A DNA stretch of 64,000 bases, from NCBI RefSeq assembly GCF_002288925.2, contig NW_022098030.1, positions 9,597,885 to 9,661,884 on the forward strand, in the 5' to 3' direction. This stretch comes from Delphinapterus leucas (Eukaryota > Chordata > Mammalia > Artiodactyla > Monodontidae). This document shows positions 50,288 through 61,044 of the stretch, piece after piece. The first letter of the stretch is position 1. The number at the start of each line of letters is the position of its first letter. Position numbers and translations under genes: made by a program. The notes below the pieces were generated by a model. That model was given only the letters and a program-made list of their open reading frames with translations, was not told the DNA's origin and did no database searches.

Positions 50288-50587
50288 CCTTTTTTTTTTA
50301 TAAATTTATTTTTATTTTATTTTTGGCTGTGTTGGGTCCCCGCCTCTGTGCGAGGGCTCCCTCCAGCTGCGGCGAGCGGGGGCCACTCCCCATCGCGGTG
50401 CGCAGGCCTCCCGCCATCGCGGCCCCTCCCGCTGCGGAGCACAGGCTCCAGACACGCAGGCCCAGCAGCTGTGGCCCACGGGCCCAGCCGCTCCGTGGCA
50501 CGCGAGATACCCCCAGACCAGGGCTCAAACCCGTGTCCCCCGCACCGGCAGGCAGACTCTCAATCACTGTGCCACCAGGGAAGCCCC
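50288..50587 (-). mobile_element. CHR-type SINE, GC-rich form intermediate between short and long
   Basis: The TSD gacaaaatat is at 50278-50287 and 50588-50597. The head and first part match the short form (rc 'cggagcggctgggcccgtg', 'ggagcctgtgctccgcagcgggagg'), yet the copy continues through the long-form 3' end ('gacccaacacagccaaaaataaaat'). It therefore carries short-form diagnostic bases without the short-form truncation. It is rich in C and G. Confidence 0.9.
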
Positions 50588-50730
50588 GACAAAATATTCT
50601 TAATGTCACCACGTTCCTTATTTCTCTTCACTCCAATTGCCCTGCCTTCCAGCTTCATCACTGCCATCAGGGTGACACCCAAAATCATAATCTCTGAAAA
50701 AACTTCCCTCGAAACTACTTCTACCTTCCC

Positions 50731-51440
50731 CTGTGCACTGCTGGTGAGAGTGAAAATTGGTGCAGCCACAATAAAAATAAAACTACCATATGATCCAGCA
50801 ATTCCACTTCTGGGTATTTACCCGAAAAACACAAAAACACTAATTCAAAAAGATATATTCACCCCTATATTCATCACAGCATTATTTACAATAGCCAAGA
50901 TATGGAAACAACCTAAGTGTCCATCTATAGATGAATGAATAAAGATGTTTTACACACACACACACACACACGAACATTAGTCAGCCATAAAAAAGAATGA
51001 AATCGTGCCGTTTTTGACAACATGGATGGACCTAGAGGGTATTATCCTAAGTGAAATAAGTCAGAGAAAGACAAATACTATATGATCTCACTTAATATGT
51101 AGAACCTAAAAAACCCAAACAAACAGACAAAACAAAAAGACTCATAGATACAGAGAGCAAACTGGTGGTTGCCAGAAGGGAGAGGAGGGAGTGGGAGGCA
51201 AGATAGGTGAAGGGGATTAACAGGTACAAACATCCAGTTATAAAATACGTACATCATGGGGATGTAAGATACAACATAAGGAATACTGTCAATAATAGTG
51301 TAATAACTTGGTATGGTGACAGAGGGTTACTGGACTTGTTGTGGTGATCATTTTGTATTTAAATGTTGAATAACTATATTGTACACCTGAAACTAATACA
51401 ATATTGTATGTTAACTTTACTTCAATTAAGAAAAAGAAAA
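50731..51440 (+). mobile_element. 5'-truncated older L1 3' end
   Basis: It opens at 'tgtgcactgctggtgagagtg' and runs through the ORF2 C-terminal region and 3' UTR to 'ctatattgtacacctgaaactaatacaatattgtatgttaactttacttcaatt' and an A-rich tail. About 50 bp is missing after 50768 relative to other L1 copies. A CA microsatellite lies at about 50953-50971. It abuts the CEP78 retrocopy with no intervening sequence. Confidence 0.88.
50953..50971 (+). repeat. CA microsatellite inside L1
   Basis: An (AC)n run expanding at the L1 site that normally reads '...tatacaatggaatattac'. The same site is expanded in the inverted L1 at 52420. Confidence 0.9.
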
Positions 51441-51441
51441 A

Positions 51442-52165
51442 CTTGGAGGCTGGCGCCAAGGGCCGGTGATGCGCCGCAAGAGGCGGCGCGGGAGCGTGGC
51501 AGGGAGGGGATGGCCTAGCTGGGGCCCAAGGCCCTGCGTCGTCTGGCTGTGACGCGGGTCCTGCGCATGCTGCGGGGCCGAAGCCGCGGGGCAGTGAGCA
51601 CCCGAGGGGCCGGGAGGCGAGCCAGGGCCCCCAGGCAGGTGCGGGCATCGTGTCCGCAGCCAGCGTCCCCGAGGCCACGCTTGGGCCGTGATCACTCGGT
51701 GAAGCTGCGCTGTGACACCGCGGCCGACTTCTTCCCGCGCTGTGAGGACCTGTGCGCGCTGCAGGACTCAGTGCCTCTGCCCACCTTGCGCGCGTCCCTG
51801 TGGGAGGGCCTGCTGGACTTAAAGCCGACTGCCTCTGCTGGGTGGACTGGGCGCTGCTCCTGAGCACCCTCTGCCTCTGAGCTGTATCCAGAGCTTCTTC
51901 CAGCCGCAGCTGGGTGAGACAGTTATTTGTCAAGGTGTAAAGAACTCTTTCACTCTTAAGAGAGTAAACTTCACAAGATGTAATCTGACATGGCAGGGAG
52001 CAGATCACATGGCCAAGATCCTAAAGGCCCATCAGAATTTCCTGTGACTGTGACAGTAGAGAGTCCTTCCTCCTCAGAAATCGAAGAAGTCAATGATTCC
52101 TCAGAAAGTGTTCAGAAGAGCCAGAGAAAATCAGTTTGAAACAAGAAGCATTGCCAGTACAAAGT
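51442..52165 (+). pseudogene. Processed pseudogene of CEP78 (centrosomal protein 78), internally deleted
   Basis: The GC-rich, CpG-rich sequence resembles CEP78 leader plus first coding exon. Similarity runs from about 51690 ('vklr.d.aadff', 'lcalq.svplp' at about 51699-51790), then 'dwa.llstl' and 'sffqp.lg' (to about 51917). It jumps to 'cqg.k.s.tlk..nft.[16 protein letters not shown]' (51929-52026), then to '[11 protein letters not shown]' (52037-52073) and a C-terminal Ser/Glu-rich part ending near 52155. Two blocks of about 80 and 280 residues are absent. The start ATG reads GTG (51688-51690), and several 1-bp losses break the frame (after the start, near 51822, near 52113). CEP78 is a centriole/cilium protein with leucine-rich repeats. 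No introns are present. Confidence 0.85.
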
Positions 52166-52166
52166 T

Positions 52167-52315
52167 ATGACATGATACTATACATAGAGAATCCTAAAGA
52201 TGCTACCAGAAAACTACAAGAGCTAATCAATGAATTTGGAAAAGTAACAGGGTACAAAATTAATGCACAGAAATCTCTGGCATTTCTATACACTAATGAT
52301 GAAAAATCTGAAAGT
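52167..52315 (+). mobile_element. L1 ORF2 fragment fused to the CEP78 retrocopy
   Basis: 'atgacatgatactatacatagagaatcc...gatgaaaaatctgaaag' is the stretch just after the FADD box of L1 ORF2 (compare 36288-36436). It follows the CEP78 sequence directly and is followed directly by an inverted L1 3' segment. An open frame at 52136-52345 crosses the CEP78/L1 join, but nothing indicates it is used. Confidence 0.9.
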
Positions 52316-52419
52316 GTCTTTCTCTGTGTGACTTATTTCACTTAGCATAAAGCCCTCCAAGTCAATTCATGTTGCTGCAAATGGCAAAATTCATTCTTTT
52401 TTATGGCTGCGTAGTATTC

Positions 52420-52475
<56 letters not shown>

Positions 52476-52675
52476 ATCTGTATATAGATATATATACCAC
52501 ATCTTCTTTATCCATCCGTTGATGGACATTTAGGCTGCTTCCATAGCTTAGCAATTGTAAATAATGCTGCTATGAACATTAGGGTGCATGTATCTTTTCG
52601 AATTAGTGTTCTTGTTTTTGTTTTTGTTTTCGGATATACACCCAGAAGTGAAACTGCTGTCAATACATGTTTATT
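52316..52675 (-). mobile_element. Inverted L1 3'-region fragment
   Basis: The reverse complement contains 'aaacagcctaaatgtccatcaacgg'-type ORF2-end text, 'ggaatactacgcagccataaaaa' and 'gtgaaataagtcacacagagaaagac'. It lacks the final 3' UTR and any A-tail. It joins the plus-strand ORF2 fragment at 52315/52316 with only 2-3 bp of possible overlap. It contains a long TG microsatellite. Confidence 0.85.
52420..52472 (+). repeat. TG microsatellite inside L1
   Basis: About 50 bp of (TG)n changing to (CG)/(TG) 'gtgcgcgcgtgtgtatctg'. It occupies the same L1 site as the CA run at 50953, in the opposite orientation. Confidence 0.95.
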
Positions 52676-52955
52676 GAACTCAAATAGCACTAAAATCTGT
52701 GATGATTTTTGTTATCCTTAAACATATATGCTACTGTCACCTTGCAGCAATGAATTCACTATTTATAATTCAGCAGACTTAAAATAAATGATATTTTCCA
52801 ATATTCACTCTTTCTTAACTGCATTTCTATTATTCAACTTGCTTTCTTAACTGCATTTATGTAAACATAATGAATAGGGAAAGTGCTTCACCAGTGGAAA
52901 GTATTGTGAAGCAACTAAACAGATGCTAAGAAAAATTAAAATCAAAAAGTTTGGG
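52676..52955. other. Anonymous non-coding stretch
   Basis: Nothing is recognised, except two near copies of 'ctttcttaactgcattt' at 52810-52826 and 52842-52858. Confidence 0.45.
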
Positions 52956-52957
52956 GG

Positions 52958-53270
52958 GCTTTCCTGGTGGCACAGTGGTTGGGAGTCCGCCTGCCAATGC
53001 AGGGGACATGGGTTTGAGCCCTGGTCTGGGAAGATCCCACGTGCCACGGAGCAGCTGGGCCCCGTGCGCCGCAACTACTGAGCCTGCGCTCTGGAGCCCG
53101 CGCGCCTGAAGCCCGTGCTCTGCAGCCGGAGAGGCCACCGCAATGGGAGGCCCGGGCGCAGCAGCGGAGAGTGGCCCCCTCTCGCCGCGGCTGGGGAGAC
53201 CCCACATGCAGCGACGGGGACCCAACGCAGCCAAAAATAAAATAAATAAAATAAACACATTTTTAAAAAA
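52958..53270 (+). mobile_element. CHR-type SINE, GC-rich full-length form
   Basis: It runs from 'ggctttcctggtggcacagtgg' to 'ggacccaacgcagccaaaaataaaataaat'. It carries 'gagcagctgggcccc' (short-form-like) plus the long-form 3' half, so it resembles the copy at 50288. No convincing TSD was found. Confidence 0.9.
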
Positions 53271-53275
53271 AAAAG

Positions 53276-56200
53276 AAAGAAAATACATTGTTCCCATTCA
53301 CATTCCCACCAACAGTGTGATCAAAGCTCCTTAATACAAGGGACCATTACTATAAATTCTATCTTAAAAGTGATTTTCAAAAAAAAAAAAAAATTTTTAA
53401 AGATTTTTTTTTAATATATTAGTCAAAGCCTTTAATTGCTATAATTATGTAAATACAGCCCACTATCATGATTCTGGTATTAGTATCCATGCTTTGAAAT
53501 TCCCTTACAAGGTCCTCTTAGGGCAATTAACCTTTTTTGGATGGCACCCAAGAGGAATCTATATTTTAGCATATCCTAAGCTCCAGCTAACAGTGTTTTA
53601 GGTAGGTGCTGGAATATTCTGAATTAGAACTATAAAATTACTTAATTGTGTGACCTACAAAAATGCAGATAAGCCATGCTTCCACATAGCTGAAAACCTA
53701 AATTAGTGCTCATCTATCTGTGAGTAACTACCACGTTCAATTGTTCACTGAGACTTTAAGATCAAGAGAACCAAAATGCAAAGAGGTTATAGCTGCACTT
53801 CAATACAACAGTAGCCAGAATAAATTTTTTTAAAAGCCCCAATGAGACATTTACTCTGACAAAAATCTGTATAAAAATCTATAGTAAAGCATGATAGAGA
53901 TTTTTAAACTTCCAGAACCAGTATTACACAGCCAGTGTCAACTTGAAATTGACTTTGGTAAAGAGGGCTGAATAATTTTTCAAATACATAAAAAATAAAT
54001 CCTGAAATTTAACACCAGCAAAACATTTTAACAATTCTTAGCTTCCAAAAATACCAGCCACAATTGCTACCAAATAAATTTCCATTGCTCTCCCACCCCA
54101 ACATTTCTAAGCATTACCTCCCAGTTGACATGAAAATAAGAGGGGAAGGGGGCGAGGCAATGAACGACGAAGAAAAAGAGAAAGCCCTCATGACTTACAA
54201 ATTAAACTTCCTATTAATCAAGAATTGGCTCTATGTTGTTTCTGCATATATTAGCATGATCCAAGAACTAAAGCTGAGCCATTTGGTCATTTATTACACA
54301 CACTATTCCTCATAAAATAGAACCTTGCCAGCTAAACACTTAACTTGGTTTACTAGTTCCTGAATACACAGCAGTCTAATTGCAGTACACATGCATAACT
54401 AAACTGTAGAGCTAAGATATTACTTTTGCCAAATCCCACATTTGTTCTTTCTCTTGACTTGGCCAAAAATAAAGCCTATTATTTATAGTTCAAGCCTGAA
54501 ACTTTCAACAAATTGATAAGTAAACAAATTAATACATATACCAAGTATTTAAATAGAGACTTCTGATGCCTACAGTTTTAAGAGCACAGCTATAAATTTT
54601 TAGCCCCATATCCCCACTGTTCTAAAATTTGTATATGACCTACTAAATACTTCTCACAAATTATATCCTGACAGCATGTTATTTCTCCTTACTGAAAATA
54701 TTACTGTACTAACATATAATTTTCTTTCTTAAAAAGATGAGGAAAAACCCTGAACTCCTACATGCCAAGCCTTACCACCACACGGCCAGACACTCTGGAG
54801 CCCCACGCTGGCAACCTACAAAGTCACATTCGCTCAGTTCAGCGATAAGCCTGTTAGGTTGCCCGACACAATCTTCTGTGCTGCATATTACACAGCAAAT
54901 TTAAGTGGGGACAACTGTCAAGTACTGTGCTTTGCAAGCTCTGAAACAATGCACATTTGTAAAGGTAGCAGCCAATATTCAATAGATTGTTTTTTCATGT
55001 GTTGAATATATAAACACTGATAACTCTGGGAATTGATTCTAAATTCGCCAACTGTAATTACAAACATATGTGCGCATTACATAGCTACGGATGCACTTAA
55101 AATAATTACCTTATTGAAGATGTCTGCTTCTCCACAAGCTACTAGAAATAGCTGCAGAGCTCCTCTGAATGCAATAGCTCTCCATGTGCAAACACATTAA
55201 TCAGAACAACTTATATACTTGGAAGGCAATATAGATATCTGTATACCGTACTTCTTCATTTTTTTACCTCCCTAGAAAATTTTATTTCATTGTTTCCAAG
55301 CAGATCTCACTTTGCAAGTGTGCCCATTAGAATTCTACAGGATAGGGTGGCTCCAATAATGTAAAGGGCACTGAGGTATGGTCACAGCTTCCTTTTCAGG
55401 ATGTCTCCCCTAAATTTTTCTCATCCCGTTGTCTCTGATTCTGAGATTACTTAACCAGTTCACTCTTAAACTAATGGTTTCACTGAAGAATATTTATGTG
55501 ATATATATAAAGCCGTACAATCAATAGGCTAAGATTGTTAATCTCTGTAGTGGACATGAGTTGAAGAGAACGTGCAATAGTTGAGAGCATTTACTGGAGA
55601 CCCGAAAATCTGCCGCTGCTGAAACAATGCTGTTTAAGTGGACAGAGCTGTGGGCTGGGTACCCACCACCACTTCTTTCCTAGGGCACATAACTGAGAAG
55701 TGGCCCTGGGGCCACCCTCTTATTTTTCCAGCACAGATAATCATCCAGGAGAAGAACTCGAACAGATGAAAGTAGCTGATTGGGGGAAACACAACTCTAA
55801 GACAGGGAGTGGATGAGGCAGGGTCTGTTTTTCATTAAAAGTCTTACAGTATCTTTGACTTTTCAAATTAGAAGGATTACTTTAATAAAAACAAACTTGT
55901 TATAAAAATTAAGAAAGTCAAATAATCTCAAAACCAGTTTTAAGTAATAATGTTCCTACTGTTTAACAGGCTCCAGGGGTACACAAAATAGGAAACTGAG
56001 CAGGACCTCCATCTCTATTACCAAAGTTCTCAAAACCAGCGGGCCAGCCCAGAAGCAGGCAGTCCAGTTAGCTAAGTGATAATGGTGGCTGCGAGGAGAC
56101 AAGAGGGCCTGGTATTTCCAGTTATTCTGATGTGTGTGTTCCAAACGCTGGAGACTTCCCAGTACCAGCAGGAATCAAAAGAAAATGAAGACCACATCCT

Positions 56201-57010
56201 TAGTTGTGGCTCTGCCACTATGTGAGGTATTTTACATTCCTAATTTAGGTTCTCAAAACTCGACCTCAAGTGTTAAAAGGAGACACCAAAATAACAAACA
56301 TAAAAGTGCTTAACAGCTATAACTTGTATGGTAATTTAATATTCTGTTCTTCCACTTTGTTTTTTCTCTCCCACTCTCCCTCTCTCCCTCCCTTTCTCTC
56401 TTTTTCCTTTTCCTTTTTTTAACTTGTTGGACTATCCTGTCACTGGTGTGCTTTCAAGTGGAGCTGTGTTATGGAGTGATCTTTTCCCCCACCCCTCAGA
56501 TTCCTGGGTAAAGTCTTGAATTAAAACTAGATTTTTTTTAAAGTTGTGTATCCCCTGTGTTGAGAATGAGACAGTCATTTCTGGAGAAGATTCGTTCACA
56601 CCAATAAAAGAGAATCAAATTGGAAAATTCAAAGGCCCAACAGACAGAATGCAAATGGCTCTGAATAAGTAGTGTAGTTTAATCTTAGTGCAAGAGATAA
56701 ATCAATACATATATAAAAAGGATTAGAAGCAAATATAACAGAGGGTTAAGAATGATGCTAGGCTTGAGGTAGTAGAATTACAGTTTAACTCCTCTATTTT
56801 TTGTTTGTTTTTTATAATGAGCATTATGACTGGGAAAAAAGAAAATAAATGTTACAAGTGCTTTTTTTAAATTGTTTTAAGAAAACCAACATAAAAGATC
56901 AGAATTAGAGGGCAAACAAAGAAAACATCAGACTTTCCTTATTTAACAGGTCACTCAACTGTGTATCAGTCAAGAAAAGGGACTTTCCTAAGGATACAGA
57001 GCAATTCAAA
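53276..57010. other. Long repeat-free non-coding stretch
   Basis: No SINE, L1, LTR or exon is recognised over about 3.7 kb. A-run at 53379-53391. Polypyrimidine tract at about 56342-56424. The 83-codon frame at 54064-54315 has no domain. The lack of insertions contrasts with the flanks. Confidence 0.45.
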
Positions 57011-57014
57011 GGTT

Positions 57015-57240
57015 GTATGGTATAATTGGTTAAAAGTAGACTATCTGAGCCCAAATCCTGCCTTTGCAACTTTCTAGCTATGTGACCTTGGGCAAATTAC
57101 ATTACATCTGGTGGCCTCAGTTTCTTTATCTGTAAAATAGAGGTAACAACAGAACCTTCCCGCCAGGGTCATTAGGAAGTCTACGTAAAGTGCCTGGGCC
57201 AATACCTGGCACATGTGAAAAACTCAATGTTTTTTTGCTA
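57015..57240 (+). repeat. MIR SINE, nearly full length
   Basis: 'ggttaaaagtagactatctgagcccaaatcctgcc', 'ctagctatgtgaccttgggcaaattac', 'gcctcagtttctttatctgtaaaatagaggtaac', 'taaagtgcctgggccaatacctggcac' match MIR in order along its length. Confidence 0.82.
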
Positions 57241-58510
57241 GGAAAAAGAGCCGAACTGTCATTACCATCTCATTATCATCATCTGGGAGGTAGGCTTCAC
57301 ACATACTATTCAGTCATCTATGGCTTCCCCTGTGTTTTTAATCTCAATCTGTGGGCACTATAAACAATTGGGGACCACTTCCAGTTAAGGGCAAAGAGAC
57401 CCAGAACTATTTTTCTTGACAAATCGTGTGAACTATTCAACAAAAAAATGAAATCCATAAATCATAATTTCAGTTTTCTAAAGCAACCTGATCAAAGGAA
57501 AATTTAATATTCAGAACAAATAAATTCACACTTAATGAAAACACCTCCAGCTATTAGGAAGCTGACAGAAAATTTAAAAGTCTAGAAAAGTGACTGGTAA
57601 AAAGAAAACTTACTTTGAATACACAGATTAGCAAGATCTTTTGAAAAAATAATTCCCCCTAACTCCATTTCTAAATCTGGATGTATTCCAAAAATATTTT
57701 CTACTGATGGTTTTTTTAAAAAGACATTTTATTAACACTTTTTTTAAATAAAGAAAAAGGCTTCTTGCTCTAAATCTAGTTTATAATTTCCCTTCCTGCT
57801 CTCCTACACTAGAAAAGAACATTCTGAAATTTTTGATAATTAATAGCAAGAGCTCTCAAAAATTCATTAGCTTAAAATGACCTTTGCCTTTCCTGATTCC
57901 CTGTGGTTCACAGGTATCATCTTCTCAACACCAAGAGCAGAGAGATGTTTATTGTACAAGCATAATACCATCAAAGGTCATGAAGTCACTCAATATTTTT
58001 CCTAGGTAAGTGTAAATGGATACTGCTATCTACAAGAAACAAAATATGAGATAATGTCACTCAATAATAGCCGTATGTTCTCAGAGAGTCATACCAGTTC
58101 TACCTCTAAAAGATTTATGATGGAATATAAGCCTGACAATTGATTATCAGTCTCTTTCCAAGTCTCCATCCAACAATTTTATTTCCTTCAAGTCTAACAA
58201 GTAACACAATTGTTATGTCCTTCCTATTTAAGACTGCCAGATGAGAGGCTCTCACTAAATAGCCAATCTCCCTTCACTCCTCAGTAAGGTAATGATAGAT
58301 TCTTAATGCACACCACGGCACTTTCATATGACTCCAACATTAATAAATGATTGTTTCTGAATTTCCAGTCTAGCTTGCATGTCTCAGTGCTCAAAACTGA
58401 GCTACATCAGAAGGAAACTGGACAAGATTTTCCTTCCCCAGGGCAATTAACCTTTATTATCACTAATTCTCCTAACAAATTACAAGAATAATTGATTCTT
58501 ATAACAAATC
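57241..58510. other. Anonymous non-coding stretch
   Basis: AT-rich sequence with no exon or repeat recognised. T- and A-runs lie around 57710-57760. Confidence 0.4.
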
Positions 58511-58514
58511 CAGA

Positions 58515-58615
58515 AGCTCTTTGTGTCTTCATTTTACTGATGAGGAAATCAGACCGCAGAGAAATTAACTGAAATATCTCGGGCTGTAAGTGACGAAGGC
58601 TGGCACTCAAATGGT
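58515..58615 (-). repeat. MIR SINE fragment
   Basis: 'gtcttcattttactgatgaggaaatcagaccgcagagaaattaactgaaata' follows an inverted MIR. Confidence 0.55.
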
Positions 58616-58619
58616 TACT

Positions 58620-59578
58620 TGGCAAGAAAGCCTATACTCTGCCTTTCAGTGCACTGAGCAGACTAGGTGTGTTTTCAAAAGTCCTAGGATGCTTTGTAAT
58701 GTACTCCAGCCTGTGCTTTGGTTTGGTAAGGCACAAAAGGCCATATTAGATTTTATCTCCCAGAAGGCCTTGCACAACCACAGCTAACAGGGAGCAGAAA
58801 ACTGCAGTGGGAGTTCCTAAGTCAGGATCCCGCTTCTGAGTAAGTTAACTGTACCAGTTAACTCTCAGCTTCAAACCCACTCTTGCACCAAATTATAAGA
58901 CTTGAGGTGTCATAATTGCTATATTTATATATTTCTCTTCAATTCTATGGCTATAAATCCTAATTCACTCATGCAGCCTGTATTTAATGAATGCCTACGA
59001 TGTATCAGGCTCTGTGGTAGGTGCTATGGAGATGAAATGAACGAACACCGGACATGAAAAACCTACAGTCTTACAGATGAGCTAGATGGAACATGTTACA
59101 TTCAAACGATTATAACTAGAGGCAGAAAGTGAGGGATGCTTGTCAAAATGTGCTTTGTTTCTTAGGATGGATTTTATTGACACGATAAAATCAGGGTGAA
59201 AGAACCAGCATAGACTATTTTAATGCCACTGAAGTTAATTTTTCTTGAAACTATCTCTATTCCACAGCTTAGTAAATCACATCCTCTTGAGGTGGCAACA
59301 TTATATATTTCACATTAGTATTTAAATCATTCTTTCACAAACAATTTTAGGGGAAAAGAAAAACATTTAAGAGGTAGTATGTTTCCATGTGAGAATACTC
59401 CTTAAATCCAAGTCCTTTGATTTTTCTTTCTTAAGTCAAATGCTAATGCATAATTCATTAGGAGAGTCTTTATAATGGCAGGAGTTGGGAGAGCTGATGA
59501 CCAATTTGCAAAATACACAAAGGAAAAAACCTTGTAGTTCTTCCAGTAGCAATCCAGCAAAAGCGAAAACAGCCACAG
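58620..59578. other. Anonymous non-coding stretch
   Basis: No exon is recognised. 'tatttaatgaatgcctacgatgtatcaggctctgtggtaggtgctatgg' at about 58980-59030 is an old dispersed-repeat motif of unassigned family. Confidence 0.4.
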
Positions 59579-59584
59579 AATGTG

Positions 59585-60025
59585 TGAGAAAAAGCACTGA
59601 TGATGTCAGAGGACCCAGATTCTAATCCTTGCTGTAACCAGAAGACAGATTTGGATAGGTCATTACCATCTTGAGACCTCAATTTCTTCATCTCCAAAGT
59701 GAGGATAAAACTGCTTGGCCTAAATGTAAAATAGGTAGCTAGTGGGAAGCAGCCACATGGCACATGGAGATCAGCTCCATGCTTTGTGACCACCTAGAGG
59801 GGTGGGATAGGGAGGGTGGGAGGGAGACGCAAAAGGGGAGAGATATGGGGATATATGTATATGTATAACTGATTCACTCTGTTATACAGCAGAAACTAAC
59901 ACACCATTGTAAAGCAATTATACTCCAATAAAGATGTTTAAAAAAAAAAACAAACTGCTTGGCCTATTTACACCACACAGTTCTCATGAGGAGTCAAACA
60001 CTATAGAGGATGGGAAAGCACTTTG
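59585..60025 (+). repeat. MIR SINE split by an L1 3' end
   Basis: The left part, 'cactgatgatgtcagaggacccagattctaatcc...gacctcaatttcttcatctccaaagtgaggataaaactg', resumes after the L1 insertion with 'tatttacaccacacagttctcatgaggagtcaaacac...gaaagcacttt'. The L1 occupies 59723-59951. Confidence 0.6.
59723..59951 (+). mobile_element. 5'-truncated L1 3' end
   Basis: The last ~220 bp of the same L1 lineage as the element at 31815, with the G-rich tract at 59799-59824 and AATAAA before the tail. The perfect 15-bp TSD aaactgcttggccta is at 59708-59722 and 59952-59966. Confidence 0.94.
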
Positions 60026-61044
60026 AAAAAAACATTACATCCTACATAAATGGTCACACATATCATCACAGAAATCTCAGAAATTTAGTCAGAGCAAGGC
60101 AATGGCTTTTCAATATATCTTTAAATAGCTTGCATATTTTAATCTCTATTTCTGTCACTCTCACCAAAATTAACTTGGAATTTTTTTTCCAAGGAGTTTG
60201 CTAAAATCAGTCAATTGTCCTCTTCACAATTTTTAGAAATTACCTCATAGTCAACTGTTGGATGCAGAGTCTTTTTCAGACAATGGTTCATTGCGTAATT
60301 GTAGACATAGCTTCTATTCAGTAGGAAACTATAATAAAGAAGTCATTTCTCAATCCTTTAAATGTTAATACTCAAAGTACCAAAAGAGAATTTGTGGAAT
60401 TCAGAAAATAAAAAACAGAAAATAAAAAACTTAATTGAAGCTATTATGAAGACTGAAGTAAGCAGAAATCTATTTTTTTTTTTTTTTTAAAAAAAACCTT
60501 CTCTGCTCCTTTGTCAAAATGCCCATGTTTTCTGGTCCAGATGAAAACTAAACAAGCATGAGTTTCTTCTCTCACTGGGTGGTATACACTAGTGAACCCA
60601 CCCAGCACTGCCACTCACAGAAAGCATGGGAAACAAGGAAATAAAATGCTCTTCTGGAGAGTAACTTTTACTTACCAGAAACTGGAGGGGAGAGGAGGGA
60701 TTCTAGCTATTTTGCTGGAAGGTACACAGATTAAACCCAATGACTTGTGTGTCCTTTCAAATTAACTCCATTTAGAAAACCTCTCATTAAATGTAATCTA
60801 ATTTAAATGCGTATCGGAACCACTTATATTTAACTCCTCTCTTGATGAGCAATTAGTTTTATTCTTGCTTTCCTTTCCTGATCTACTTACAGCTAAAACA
60901 CAGCAGAGATAAGAAACATTTATTAAATTATCTTTTGCTGAGCTTTCTAGATCCAAACAAATCCTCCCCCTCCAACCCTCACCTCAGCCATTAGGAGGTG
61001 GACAAGACAAGACAAAAAGTAGGTTTTTGCTCTCTTCACAAGTC
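60026..61044. other. Anonymous non-coding stretch
   Basis: No exon is recognised. A T-run immediately followed by an A-run lies at about 60473-60497, a short perfect hairpin-capable tract. Confidence 0.45.

Noticed and set aside
50348..50938. 196-codon plus-strand open frame
   Set aside because: It reads through a SINE and into an L1 3' end; Arg/Pro-rich composition comes from the SINE.
51289..52008. 239-codon minus-strand open frame across the GC-rich region
   Set aside because: It is antisense to the CEP78 retrocopy; GC-rich DNA has few stops and the frame has no recognisable domain.
52136..52345. Fusion open frame joining CEP78 tail to L1 ORF2
   Set aside because: Only 69 codons, starting inside a broken pseudogene; reported as a junction, not as a gene.
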